A stretch of 64,000 nucleotides of DNA from Brevundimonas lenta (GTDB lineage: Bacteria; Pseudomonadota; Alphaproteobacteria; Caulobacterales; Caulobacteraceae), in NCBI RefSeq assembly GCF_014196335.1, contig NZ_JACIDM010000002.1, positions 372,001-436,000 of the forward strand. Direction: 5' to 3'. This document shows positions 45,900-53,240 of the stretch, piece after piece (positions within the stretch are counted from its first letter, which is position 1; each line of letters opens with the position of its first letter). The translations under genes and the position numbers were made by a program. The notes beneath the pieces were generated by a model. The model did no database searches. It was not told the origin of the DNA and saw only the letters and a program-made list of their open reading frames with translations.

Positions 45900-46658
45900 T
45901 TACGCAGCCGGGGCGGCGTCGGGCAACCAGGTCCATTGCCGGGCGCCGGCCGAGCCGACCCAGCCCACGCGCCAGCCTGCGCCGGCGCGCTCGACCTGCA
46001 GGTCGGGGCCGGGCGATCCCGGACCGGGCCACACGAATTCGCGACCGGCGACGCGGATGGCCTCGCCGGGCCCGGCCGAGCCCAGCATCAGGCTCCAGCG
46101 GCCTTCTCCGTCCGTCTCGACCGGCATCGATTCCCCGGCCACGGCGATCTCGATCCGGCCACCGGTGGTCCGCACCTGGCCCGAGGCCAGCAGCGAGCGG
46201 TCGTCGCTGTCGACGGCCCCCAGCATCGGCGCCGCATCCAGGCGGCGGGTCGGGCCGCCGGCGCGCAGCACGGCGATCGGCCCGGCGCCGCCCGCCACGA
46301 TCAGCAGCCGGTCCGGCGACGGCGCCGCGTCCTGACCCATCTGGATCTCGGGCCGCAGCAGCAGGGCGCCCTGGGGCGCGGCCATGCGAATCTCGAACTT
46401 GCCGTCGGGGTCTGCCACGGCGGCGTAGGCCACGCCCTCGTCGTTGCGCAGCACCACGCGCGCGCCCGGTTCGGCGGTCCCGGTGAAGATCAGGCTGGCC
46501 TGGGCGCGGCGGACCGAGGCGATCATCGGCGGCCGCTTCCAGCCGTTGGCCGATTCGGCCTCCCGGGCCTCGCGCGGACGGGGCGACGAACAGCCGGACA
46601 GGCCGAGCGCCATGGCTGCGGCAAGGATCGCCGCCCGTCCGAACATGCCCCGTTTCAT
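45900..46658 (-). CDS. Hypothetical lipoprotein
   Basis: 252 residues from ATG 46658 with GGAGAGGCGGG upstream. A lipoprotein signal ends ALGLSGC. The mature part has an immunoglobulin-like, carboxypeptidase-regulatory-type repeat (SLIFTGTAEPGARVVLRNDE then YAAVADPDGKFEIRM), a middle section, and a second similar unit (ETDGEGRWSLMLGSAGPGEA). These are beta-sandwich modules of surface proteins. The role is unknown. Divergent from the LOG-family gene. Confidence 0.7.
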   Translation of the reverse strand: MKRGMFGRAAILAAAMALGLSGCSSPRPREAREAESANGWKRPPMIASVRRAQASLIFTGTAEPGARVVLRNDEGVAYAAVADPDGKFEIRMAAPQGALLLRPEIQMGQDAAPSPDRLLIVAGGAGPIAVLRAGGPTRRLDAAPMLGAVDSDDRSLLASGQVRTTGGRIEIAVAGESMPVETDGEGRWSLMLGSAGPGEAIRVAGREFVWPGPGSPGPDLQVERAGAGWRVGWVGSAGARQWTWLPDAAPAA

Positions 46659-46738
46659 CCCGCCTCTCCGACCGCTAGGACTACACAACCAGATAGCGCG
46701 CGAATGCGCCTGCTGTCTCCCACCCATCCCGAGGCTTC

Positions 46739-47335
46739 ATGTCCATCTCCATCCAGCCGTTCGACGGCAAGTCCGTCTGCCTCTTCTGCGGCTCCTCCGA
46801 CCGGTCCGACCCCGCCTACACCGTCGCCGCCCGCGCGTTCGGGACGCAGACGGCCGAGGCGGGCTGGCGCCTGGTCTACGGCGGCGGCGGCGTGGGCCTG
46901 ATGGGCGCCTCGGCGCGGGCGGCGCACGAGGCCGGCGGGCGGGTGCTGGGCGTCATGCCGGGCTTCCTGCGCAGCCGCGAGCGCCTGTTCGACGAGGTCG
47001 AGACCCTGGTCGTCACCTCGATGCACGAGCGCAAGACGATCATGTACGACCAGTCCGACGCATTCGTCGTCGCGCCGGGCGGCGTCGGCACCCTGGAAGA
47101 GGTCATCGAGGTGCTGTCGTGGAAGCGGCTGGACCTGCACCACAAGCCGGTGATCTTCCTCAATATCAACGGCTTCTGGGACACCCTTCTGGCCGTGCTG
47201 GAGCACAGCATCGCCGAGGGCATGACCCCGGCGAGCTTCCGTGAGGCGTGGTCCGTGGCCAACACGGTCGAGGAAGCGATCGAGGCGATGCAGGGGGCGG
47301 ACGATCTGCCTCACTTGCAACATGATCGTCGATAA
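46739..47335 (+). CDS. LOG-family protein (nucleoside 5'-monophosphate phosphoribohydrolase)
   Basis: 198 residues. The fold is the Rossmann-like LOG/YgdH lysine-decarboxylase-related type: VCLFCGSSDRSDPAYTVAAR at the start, LVYGGGGVGLMGASARAA near 42, and the diagnostic PGGVGTLEEVIEVLSWKRL (PGGxGTxxE) near 118. It should release ribose 5-phosphate from nucleoside monophosphates, the activity used to make cytokinins in plants; the bacterial role is probably nucleotide salvage. Divergent from the lipoprotein gene. Confidence 0.93.
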   Translation: MSISIQPFDGKSVCLFCGSSDRSDPAYTVAARAFGTQTAEAGWRLVYGGGGVGLMGASARAAHEAGGRVLGVMPGFLRSRERLFDEVETLVVTSMHERKTIMYDQSDAFVVAPGGVGTLEEVIEVLSWKRLDLHHKPVIFLNINGFWDTLLAVLEHSIAEGMTPASFREAWSVANTVEEAIEAMQGADDLPHLQHDRR

Positions 47336-47382
47336 GTAATCGTCGATCAGTCGCGTTACTGCGTTTCGTTTAGCAACGCGCC

Positions 47383-47411
47383 TTGACAGTTTCGAATAAC
47401 AACGCACACTG
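47383..47411 (+). promoter_or_regulatory. Candidate promoter of the small secreted protein gene
   Basis: TTGACA at 47383-47388 is a perfect -35. A -10 (ACACTG-like) lies about 17 bases on but is weak. The 124-base region also holds a direct repeat of ATCGTCGAT (near 47323-47347). Confidence 0.4.
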
Positions 47412-47459
47412 AAGGCGACGGGGCGTAGAGACGCCCTGCCCTCACCGGAGATCCTCCCC

Positions 47460-47750
47460 ATGCGCGCCCTGCTCATCGCCGCGGCCCTTCTCGTCGCCGC
47501 CCCCGCTGTCGCCCAGACGTCCGCCTCGAGCGCCGTCCTGGTCGACGCCGGCCGCGCTCCCGCCGGCCGCACCATCATCGACGGCGCCAACTGGACCTGC
47601 GCCGGCACGACCTGCACCGCCAACGGCGGCGCCAACCAGACCGCAACCCGCGCCTGCCGCCGCGTCGTGGCCAAGTTCGGCGCAGTCTCGGCCTTCACCT
47701 ACAAGGGCGTGGCCCTGTCGGCCGAAGAAGTCGCCGCCTGCAACGCCTGA
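47460..47750 (+). CDS. Small secreted protein of the CC_3452 type
   Basis: 96 residues with a signal peptide (MRALLIAAALLVAAPAVAQ). The mature core is NWTCAGTTCTANGG, TRACRRVVAKFGAVSAFTYKG and EEVAACNA, with four cysteines, two near WTCAGTTC. The arrangement matches a family seen in Caulobacterales and sphingomonads that I recall as CC_3452, of unknown function. A strong bidirectional terminator follows. Confidence 0.72.
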   Translation: MRALLIAAALLVAAPAVAQTSASSAVLVDAGRAPAGRTIIDGANWTCAGTTCTANGGANQTATRACRRVVAKFGAVSAFTYKGVALSAEEVAACNA

Positions 47751-47773
47751 TCCGGCAAGCGCATCGCTGAATA

Positions 47774-47812
47774 CGAAAAGGCCGCCCTTCGCGAGAGGGG
47801 CGGCCTTTTTGC
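47774..47812. terminator. Bidirectional terminator between the secreted-protein gene and gltX
   Basis: AAGGCCGCCC pairs with GGGCGGCCTT with an imperfect loop; TTTTTGC follows on the plus strand and TTTTCGT on the minus strand. Confidence 0.9.
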
Positions 47813-47839
47813 TGTCCGATGCAGAGGGGCGCGCGGCTC

Positions 47840-49174
47840 TCAGGCCGTCTCGCCCTGCAGGCGCTTCACGATGCGTTCGCGGCCGATCATCGGCGCGATG
47901 GTCGCCATGTCCGGGCCGTGCGACTGGCCGGTCAGGATCAGGCGCAGCGGCATGAACAGCCCCTTGCCCTTGGCGCCGGTCGCTTCCTTCACGGCGTTGG
48001 TCCAGGTCGGCCACAGGGTCTCGTCGACCGTCTCCGGCAGCACCGCCAGGGCGGCGGCGGCGAAGGCCGGATCCTCGACGACCGGCGTCACCGGACCGCG
48101 CACGATGTTCGCCAGTTCAACCACATCGGCGAATTTCTGCAGGTTCGGGCGGATGGCGTTCCAGAAGTCCTCGCCCAGATCGGCGTCCAGCTCGGCCAGA
48201 CGCGGCTGGGCGACCTTGTGGTCCATGGCGTGCAGCGCCTGGGCGTTCAGACGGTCCAGGTCGGCGGTGTCGTAGCGCGCCGGCGAGCGGCCCATCTTGG
48301 AGAAGGCGAAGCTGTCGCCCAGCGCCTGCACCGAGGCGCCGACTTCCAGCGGATCCGAGGTGCCGATGCGGCCCAGATGGCTGGTGATGGCGATCGGCTC
48401 ATAGCCCAGCTCGCGCATCTCCTGGATCGACAGCGAGCCCAGACGCTTGGACAGGGCCGAACCATCCTCGCCGACCAGCAGCGGCATGTGGGCGAAGGCG
48501 GGCACCGGGCCGCCCAGGGCCTCGAAAATCTCGATCTGCGCGCCGGTGTTGGTGACGTGGTCCTCGCCGCGGATCACGTGGGTGATGTCCATCTCGATGT
48601 CATCGACGACCGACGGCAGGGTGTAGAGGAACAGGCCGTCCTCGCGGATCAGCACCGGGTCCGACATCGAGGCCGTATCGACCTCGGCGTGGCCGCGGGC
48701 CATGTCTTCCCAGGCGACGCGCTTGCCGTCCAGCTTGAAGCGCCAGTGCGGGCGACGGCCCTCGGCTTCATAGGCGGCCTTTTCGGCGTCGGTCAGATCC
48801 AGGGCGGCGCGGTCGTAGACCGGCGGCAGGCCGCGCGACAGCTGCACCTTGCGGCGGCGATCCAGCTCTTCCGAGGTCTCATAGCAGGCGTACAGGCGAC
48901 CGGCGGCCTTCAGGCGCTCGGCGGCGGCCTCATAGCGGTCGAAGCGCTTCGACTGGTTGTGGCGTTCATCCCAGTACATGCCCAGCCAGGCCAGATCGGT
49001 TTCGATGCCCTGCTCGAACTCGGCGGTCGAACGCGCCAGGTCGGTGTCGTCGATGCGCAGGACGAACTTGCCGCCCTGGCCTTTGGCGAACATCCAGTTC
49101 ACCAGGGCGGTGCGGACGTTGCCGACGTGCAGCTTACCCGTCGGCGACGGGGCGAAACGGACCTTGACGGACAT
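47840..49174 (-). CDS. gltX: Glutamyl-tRNA synthetase (short, LSKR type)
   Basis: 444 residues, slightly shorter than E. coli GluRS (471). HIGH motif APSPTGKLHVGNVRTALVNW near residue 10; the KMSKS motif is GSALSKRLGSLSI near 241. The LSKRLG form is the type I associate with the second, alphaproteobacterial GltX paralogue; bacteria with two copies can use one for tRNA-Gln. A canonical copy may lie elsewhere. The C-terminal anticodon-binding domain is present. Start ATG 49174. Confidence 0.93.
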   Translation of the reverse strand: MSVKVRFAPSPTGKLHVGNVRTALVNWMFAKGQGGKFVLRIDDTDLARSTAEFEQGIETDLAWLGMYWDERHNQSKRFDRYEAAAERLKAAGRLYACYETSEELDRRRKVQLSRGLPPVYDRAALDLTDAEKAAYEAEGRRPHWRFKLDGKRVAWEDMARGHAEVDTASMSDPVLIREDGLFLYTLPSVVDDIEMDITHVIRGEDHVTNTGAQIEIFEALGGPVPAFAHMPLLVGEDGSALSKRLGSLSIQEMRELGYEPIAITSHLGRIGTSDPLEVGASVQALGDSFAFSKMGRSPARYDTADLDRLNAQALHAMDHKVAQPRLAELDADLGEDFWNAIRPNLQKFADVVELANIVRGPVTPVVEDPAFAAAALAVLPETVDETLWPTWTNAVKEATGAKGKGLFMPLRLILTGQSHGPDMATIAPMIGRERIVKRLQGETA

Positions 49175-49230
49175 GAACTTCAGCGGACCTCGTGTGGGAG
49201 GCGGCTAGGTCGCGCTCCAGCGCCGCCAAG

Positions 49231-50082
49231 TCAAGGCGAGGCGTCCGGACCGAACAGCCGGTTCATGCCCAGGCGATAGGCGTCCGGCGCGTTCGCGGCA
49301 TGGGTGCCGCCCTCCAGACTGTAGATGTCCAGCCGCCAGGGCTTGTCCGTGCGAGGCTCCCATGCGGCCTGCCAGCGCCCGATCGCCTCCAGCCGGTCGG
49401 GCCGGTCGCGGGTTCCGCTGACCACCACCAGGCCCAGGTCGGTCCGGCTGGCCGCCGCCGACTCCAGCAGCGGCTCCATGCCGACGATCAGCGACGGATT
49501 GCTGGCGATGCGCCCCCGGAACAGGTCCGGATCGCTGACGGCCGAATACAGCACGAAGGCGCCGCCCAGCGACTGGCCGAACAGCACGCGCTGCGCCGGA
49601 TCGGACCGGTAGCGCCGTTCGATCTCGGGCAACAGCTCGGTCTTCAGGAAGGCCTGAAAGGCCGGCGCCCCGGCGGGGCTTCCGTTGTGGGGCACGGTCG
49701 CGAAGTCGATGTTGCGCCTGTTCACCGACGGATCGAACCCGCCATAGGCGATGCCGACCACGATCGCCTCGGGCAGGCGGTCGTCATAGGTCAGGAACAG
49801 GTGATTGGCCGCCAGGATCGGGAACAGCGAGTCCCCGTCCGTCAGATAGACGGTCGGATAGAGCCGCGCCGCCGAAGGATCGTAGCCCTCCGGATAGCGG
49901 ACATAGATGTGATACGGCCGCCCCGTCTCGACGGAGTCGAACCGGAAATAGTCCCCGCGCAGCGCTGGAAGGTGATCCAGCGGCGTTACGGCCTCGGCGA
50001 TGGGTCGATTGGCCGGGATCGCGGCGCACCCCACGGCTCCGCTGATAGCCGCAAGCAGGCAAAGCGCGGTCGCGATCCGCAT
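49231..50082 (-). CDS. Esterase-family alpha/beta hydrolase lipoprotein (IroE/Fes-like)
   Basis: 283 residues from ATG 50082 with GGGGGGA upstream; an upstream in-frame start is not supported. Lipoprotein signal MRIATALCLLAAISGAVGC. The fold is the enterochelin-esterase-like alpha/beta hydrolase: YPTVYLTDGDSLFP near 95, nucleophile elbow LFGQSLGGAF near 182 and late His in GGTHAAN near 268, giving a Ser-Asp/Glu-His triad. The substrate is an ester, possibly a siderophore, but no siderophore genes are near (the importer at 1.4-4.6 kb is 45 kb away). Confidence 0.85.
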   Translation of the reverse strand: MRIATALCLLAAISGAVGCAAIPANRPIAEAVTPLDHLPALRGDYFRFDSVETGRPYHIYVRYPEGYDPSAARLYPTVYLTDGDSLFPILAANHLFLTYDDRLPEAIVVGIAYGGFDPSVNRRNIDFATVPHNGSPAGAPAFQAFLKTELLPEIERRYRSDPAQRVLFGQSLGGAFVLYSAVSDPDLFRGRIASNPSLIVGMEPLLESAAASRTDLGLVVVSGTRDRPDRLEAIGRWQAAWEPRTDKPWRLDIYSLEGGTHAANAPDAYRLGMNRLFGPDASP

Positions 50083-50116
50083 CGTCCCCCCGGTTCTGGA
50101 CCGCCCTTTCGGGCGG

Positions 50117-50548
50117 TCAGTCGTCGCGGTGAACCCGTTCCCGACGCTCGTGGCGTTCCTGGGCTTCCACCGACAGCGTCGCCGTCGGGCGGGCCTCAAG
50201 ACGGCCGAGCGTGATCGGTTCGCCGGTTTCCTCGCAGTAGCCGTACGATCCGTCCTCGATACGGCGCAGCGCTTCGTCGATCTTGGAGATCAGCTTGCGC
50301 TGGCGGTCGCGGGTGCGGAGCTCCAGCGCCCGGTCGGATTCGGACGATGCCCGGTCGACCAGATCCGGATGATTTTCCGTCTCGGCCTTCAGGTTGATCA
50401 CCGTGCCCTTGGACTCGCGAAGGATGTCGTCCTTCCAGTCCAGCAGCTTGGCCTTGAAGTAGGCCAGTTGCCGCTCGTTCATGAACGGCTCGTCGTCGGT
50501 CGGCCGATACTGGACCGGTTCGACAACTGCAGACGCTAATGCGTTCAT
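50117..50548 (-). CDS. dksA: RNA polymerase-binding protein DksA
   Basis: 143 residues from ATG 50548 (MNALASAVVEPVQYRPT); an in-frame ATG directly upstream (50551) is equally possible. The coiled coil (NERQLAYFKAKLLDWKDDIL, then LVDRASSESDRALELRTRDR with the Asp pair of the DxxDxA tip region) is intact. The zinc finger reads YGYCEETGEPITLGRLEARP ... LSVEAQ, with one Cys left of the four in E. coli DksA. This decayed finger is normal in alphaproteobacteria. DksA alters initiation with ppGpp. Confidence 0.95.
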   Translation of the reverse strand: MNALASAVVEPVQYRPTDDEPFMNERQLAYFKAKLLDWKDDILRESKGTVINLKAETENHPDLVDRASSESDRALELRTRDRQRKLISKIDEALRRIEDGSYGYCEETGEPITLGRLEARPTATLSVEAQERHERRERVHRDD

Positions 50549-50732
50549 CATCGCACTCACGCTCTCAATCAGCGCCCCCCTGTGGCGCACTGTGCGTATA
50601 GGGACGACGAAGAGTCGCAGCAACAACGCTCGCGCGAGCGTGACCAGCTAAGGTTCAACGATCACTGTGACCGTGACATTTCTTCATCACCCGACACCCC
50701 GGCGACGGGTTTTTGCGAACGATTTCGTCGAT

Positions 50733-51158
50733 TTATGCTGCATTGCGGCGAAGATCGGCCTTCGCCAGCTCAACCGCGGCGCGCAGATCGATCTGGTTCA
50801 GCACGCTGGTCAGGCCCGGATCGGCGTCTTCGGGCCGCTCCTCGCGCAGGGTGCGCGACAGGCGCTCCAGCGCGCCCTCCCCGGCCTCGCCTGACAGCAG
50901 GGCCAGTTTCAGTTCGTCCAGACGGTCCAGCAGACAGCCGCCCCGACGGATGGCCCGGCGGCGACGCTCGGTCGCGTCCTCCACCCCTTGCAGGGCCATG
51001 AGCGCGCCGACATCCGCCACGCCCGAGACGGACGCGGCCGAGGCCGTGGCGCTCGCCGAGGACCCGGCGCTCGCTCCCGGAACGGAAAAGCCGCCTGCGG
51101 CGCGGGCAGGACGCGAGGTCTGCGGCGCGGAGGGGCCGGAGGGACCGGTGACCTTCAT
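50733..51158 (-). CDS. fliX: Flagellar assembly regulator FliX
   Basis: 141 residues from ATG 51158; ten in-frame residues upstream lack support. A low-complexity Ser/Ala/Gly N-terminus is followed by the conserved helical part VGALMALQGVEDATERRRRA, then RGGCLLDRLDELKLALLSGE and IDLRAAVELAKADLRRNA. In Caulobacter FliX links assembly of the basal body to the sigma-54 activator FlbD. Divergent from flgI as in Caulobacter. A candidate CtrA half-site is upstream. Confidence 0.9.
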   Translation of the reverse strand: MKVTGPSGPSAPQTSRPARAAGGFSVPGASAGSSASATASAASVSGVADVGALMALQGVEDATERRRRAIRRGGCLLDRLDELKLALLSGEAGEGALERLSRTLREERPEDADPGLTSVLNQIDLRAAVELAKADLRRNAA

Positions 51159-51208
51159 GCGGAACGACTCCAGGACATGTCGGACCATCGCTTCCGGCGA
51201 GTCACCGT

Positions 51209-51216
51209 TTGGTTAA
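51209..51216 (-). promoter_or_regulatory. Candidate CtrA half-site upstream of fliX
   Basis: TTAACCAA on the minus strand, one base from the Caulobacter TTAACCAT half-site, 51 bases upstream of fliX. Only a half-site, so weak. Confidence 0.35.
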
Positions 51217-51289
51217 CGGCCCGGCAGATTCTGCCTCCGGCGCCGGGCGCCAGGAACGGCCATTCGTTGTAATTCCTCATTGTTTTCTC

Positions 51290-51305
51290 TGGCACAAGGT
51301 TAGCA
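51290..51305 (+). promoter_or_regulatory. Sigma-54 promoter of flgI
   Basis: TGGCAC-AAGGT-TAGCA: GG and GC are at the exact sigma-54 spacing (-24/-12), with a single mismatch to TTGC. It lies 37 bases before flgI. Middle/late Caulobacter flagellar genes use sigma-54 with FlbD. Confidence 0.7.
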
Positions 51306-51342
51306 TCAGGCGGTCCGACAACTGTTTGCGGACGTACGACCG

Positions 51343-52449
51343 ATGCAGAAACTGCTGGCCACCCTCCTGACCGCCGCCGCCCTGGCCGGATTCGCCGCGC
51401 CGGCGATGGCCCAGTCGCGGATCAAGGACATCGCCTCCGTCGAGGGCGTCCGCACCAACCAGCTGGTCGGCTACGGCCTCGTGGTCGGCCTCAACGGCAC
51501 CGGCGACAGCCTGCGCAACTGCCCCTTCACCCGGCAATCGCTGGAAGGCATGACCGAGCGCCTCGGCGTCAACATCCGCGGCTCGAACGCCAACTCCAAG
51601 AACATGGCCGCCATCATGGTGACGGCCGAGCTGCCGCCCTTCGCCACCCCCGGCTCGCGCATCGATGTCAGCGTCTCGTCCATGTGCGACGCCAAGAGCC
51701 TGCTGGGCGGCACCCTGCTGGTCACCAGCCTCCAGGGCGCGGACGGTCAGGTCTATGCGGTGGCCCAGGGCTCCATCCAGACCGGCGCCGTCTCGGCCTC
51801 CGGTTCGTCGGGCTCCTCGGTGACGCGCGGCGTGCCGACCGCCGGCCGCATCGCCTCGGGCGCCACGGTCGAACGCGAGACCGGCTTCGAACTCGCCAAT
51901 ATGACGGAGGTGCGGCTGACGCTGCGCAATCCGGACTTCACCACGGCCCAGCGCGTCGCCGGCGCCATCAACCAGGTCTATCCGAACACCGCCCTGGCCG
52001 AGAACGGCACCGTCATCGCCCTGCGCTCGCCCGGCAACATGGGCATGGCCGGCTTCATCAGTCAGGTCGAGAACCTGTCGGTCGCGGTCGACGCCCCGGC
52101 CAAGGTCATCATCGACGAGGTCAACGGCGTCATCGTCATGGGCGACGCCGTCCGCGTCTCCACCGTCGCCATCGCCCACGGCAATCTGACCGTCTCGGTC
52201 CAGGAAACCCCGCAGGTCAGCCAGCCCGAGCCGTTCAGCCGCGGCGGCGAGACCGTGGTCGTCCCCCAATCGACCGTCGCGGTCGAGGAAGAGCGCGGCG
52301 TCGAGATGCGCATCCTCGGCGGCGGGACCTCGCTGTCCACCCTCGTCAACGGCCTGAACGCCCTCGGCGTCAGCCCGCGCGACATGATCAGCATCCTGCA
52401 GGCCATCAAGGCCGCGGGCGCCCTCCAGGCCGACATCGAGGTGATGTGA
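51343..52449 (+). CDS. flgI: Flagellar P-ring protein FlgI
   Basis: 368 residues. Signal peptide cleaved after PAMAQ. Family landmarks are SRIKDIASVEGVRTNQLVGY, then LVVGLNGTGDS near 50, NMAAIMVTAELPPFATPGSR near 88 and the C-terminal LVNGLNALGVSPRDMISILQ. FlgI forms the periplasmic P-ring around the flagellar rod in the peptidoglycan. First gene of flgI-cheL-flbY; the next ATG lies three bases after its stop. Confidence 0.97.
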   Translation: MQKLLATLLTAAALAGFAAPAMAQSRIKDIASVEGVRTNQLVGYGLVVGLNGTGDSLRNCPFTRQSLEGMTERLGVNIRGSNANSKNMAAIMVTAELPPFATPGSRIDVSVSSMCDAKSLLGGTLLVTSLQGADGQVYAVAQGSIQTGAVSASGSSGSSVTRGVPTAGRIASGATVERETGFELANMTEVRLTLRNPDFTTAQRVAGAINQVYPNTALAENGTVIALRSPGNMGMAGFISQVENLSVAVDAPAKVIIDEVNGVIVMGDAVRVSTVAIAHGNLTVSVQETPQVSQPEPFSRGGETVVVPQSTVAVEEERGVEMRILGGGTSLSTLVNGLNALGVSPRDMISILQAIKAAGALQADIEVM

Positions 52450-52451
52450 GC

Positions 52452-52745
52452 ATGACCGACCTGACCGTCTCCCCCCTGACCCAGCCCATCGCTCCCAAGC
52501 CGGCGGAAACCGCCCGCATGCGCGAGACCGCCAACGCCTTCGAAGCCTCCTTCCTCAGCCAGATGCTGAAGCCGATGTTCGAGGGTCTGCAGACCGACGG
52601 CATGTTCGGCGGAGGCGAGGCCGAGGGCCAGTGGCGCAGCTTCATGATCGACGCCATGGCGAAGCAGACCGTGAAGGCCGGCGGCATCGGCCTGGCCGAT
52701 CAGGTCGTCGCCCAGATGCTGAAGATGCAGGAGATGGGTCAGTGA
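52452..52745 (+). CDS. cheL: FlgJ-like rod-binding protein (CheL)
   Basis: 97 residues from ATG 52452; the longer frame upstream inside flgI is a shadow. The rod-binding helix pair reads TANAFEASFLSQMLKPMFEG and IDAMAKQTVKAGGIGLADQV. It corresponds to the N-terminal half of FlgJ without the muramidase domain, a type called CheL in Caulobacter. It should help the rod assemble and need a separate peptidoglycan hydrolase. The stop overlaps the next GTG (GTGA). Confidence 0.88.
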   Translation: MTDLTVSPLTQPIAPKPAETARMRETANAFEASFLSQMLKPMFEGLQTDGMFGGGEAEGQWRSFMIDAMAKQTVKAGGIGLADQVVAQMLKMQEMGQ

Positions 52746-53185
52746 CCGACGCCGCCGTTCTCAACGCCACCGCCCGCGTGCGTCAGCTGATCGACTTGAC
52801 CGACCGCCTCACCGCCCGCCTGGTCGAGGAGGCCGCGGCGTTCGAGAGCCACCGTCCGCAGGACGTGGCCGCAACCCTCGCCGCGACCCAGGATCTGGCC
52901 AACGCCTATCGCCGCGAGTCGGCCCGGGTGAAGGCCGATCCGGCCTCGATCGCCCCTGCCCCGCTCGCTGAACGCAATGCCCTGATCAAGGCGACCGAGA
53001 CCTTCGAGGGCATCCTGACGCGTCACTCGCGCGCGATCGAGGCCGCCCGCGTGGTCTCCGAAGGCCTGGTCCGCACCATCGCCGAGGAAGTCGCCGGCCA
53101 GCGCGTCAGCCCCTCGGCCTACGGCGCCTCCGGCCGCGCCAACGCCGGCGACAGCCGCGCGGTCACCTTCAACCGTATGGCGTAA
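52742..53185 (+). CDS. flbY: FlbY-like flagellar protein
   Basis: 147 residues from GTG 52742 overlapping the previous stop. Helical protein with TARVRQLIDLTDRLTARLVE at the start, a coiled region RRESARVKADPASIAPAP, and SRAIEAARVVSEGLVRTIAE near 110; a FlgN-like chaperone layout. In Caulobacter the gene after cheL is flbY. Likely a flagellar export or chaperone factor. Inferred from position and layout. Confidence 0.75.
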   Translation: MTDAAVLNATARVRQLIDLTDRLTARLVEEAAAFESHRPQDVAATLAATQDLANAYRRESARVKADPASIAPAPLAERNALIKATETFEGILTRHSRAIEAARVVSEGLVRTIAEEVAGQRVSPSAYGASGRANAGDSRAVTFNRMA

Positions 53186-53240
53186 GCTTGACCATTACGC
53201 GTTAAGGCTGCGCTTACCCCCCGACCGCGATAGTCCAATT

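Noticed and set aside
53204-53219. Possible CtrA site (TTAA...TTAC) upstream of the EAL gene
   Set aside because: The spacer is 8 bases rather than 7 and the second half-site is imperfect.
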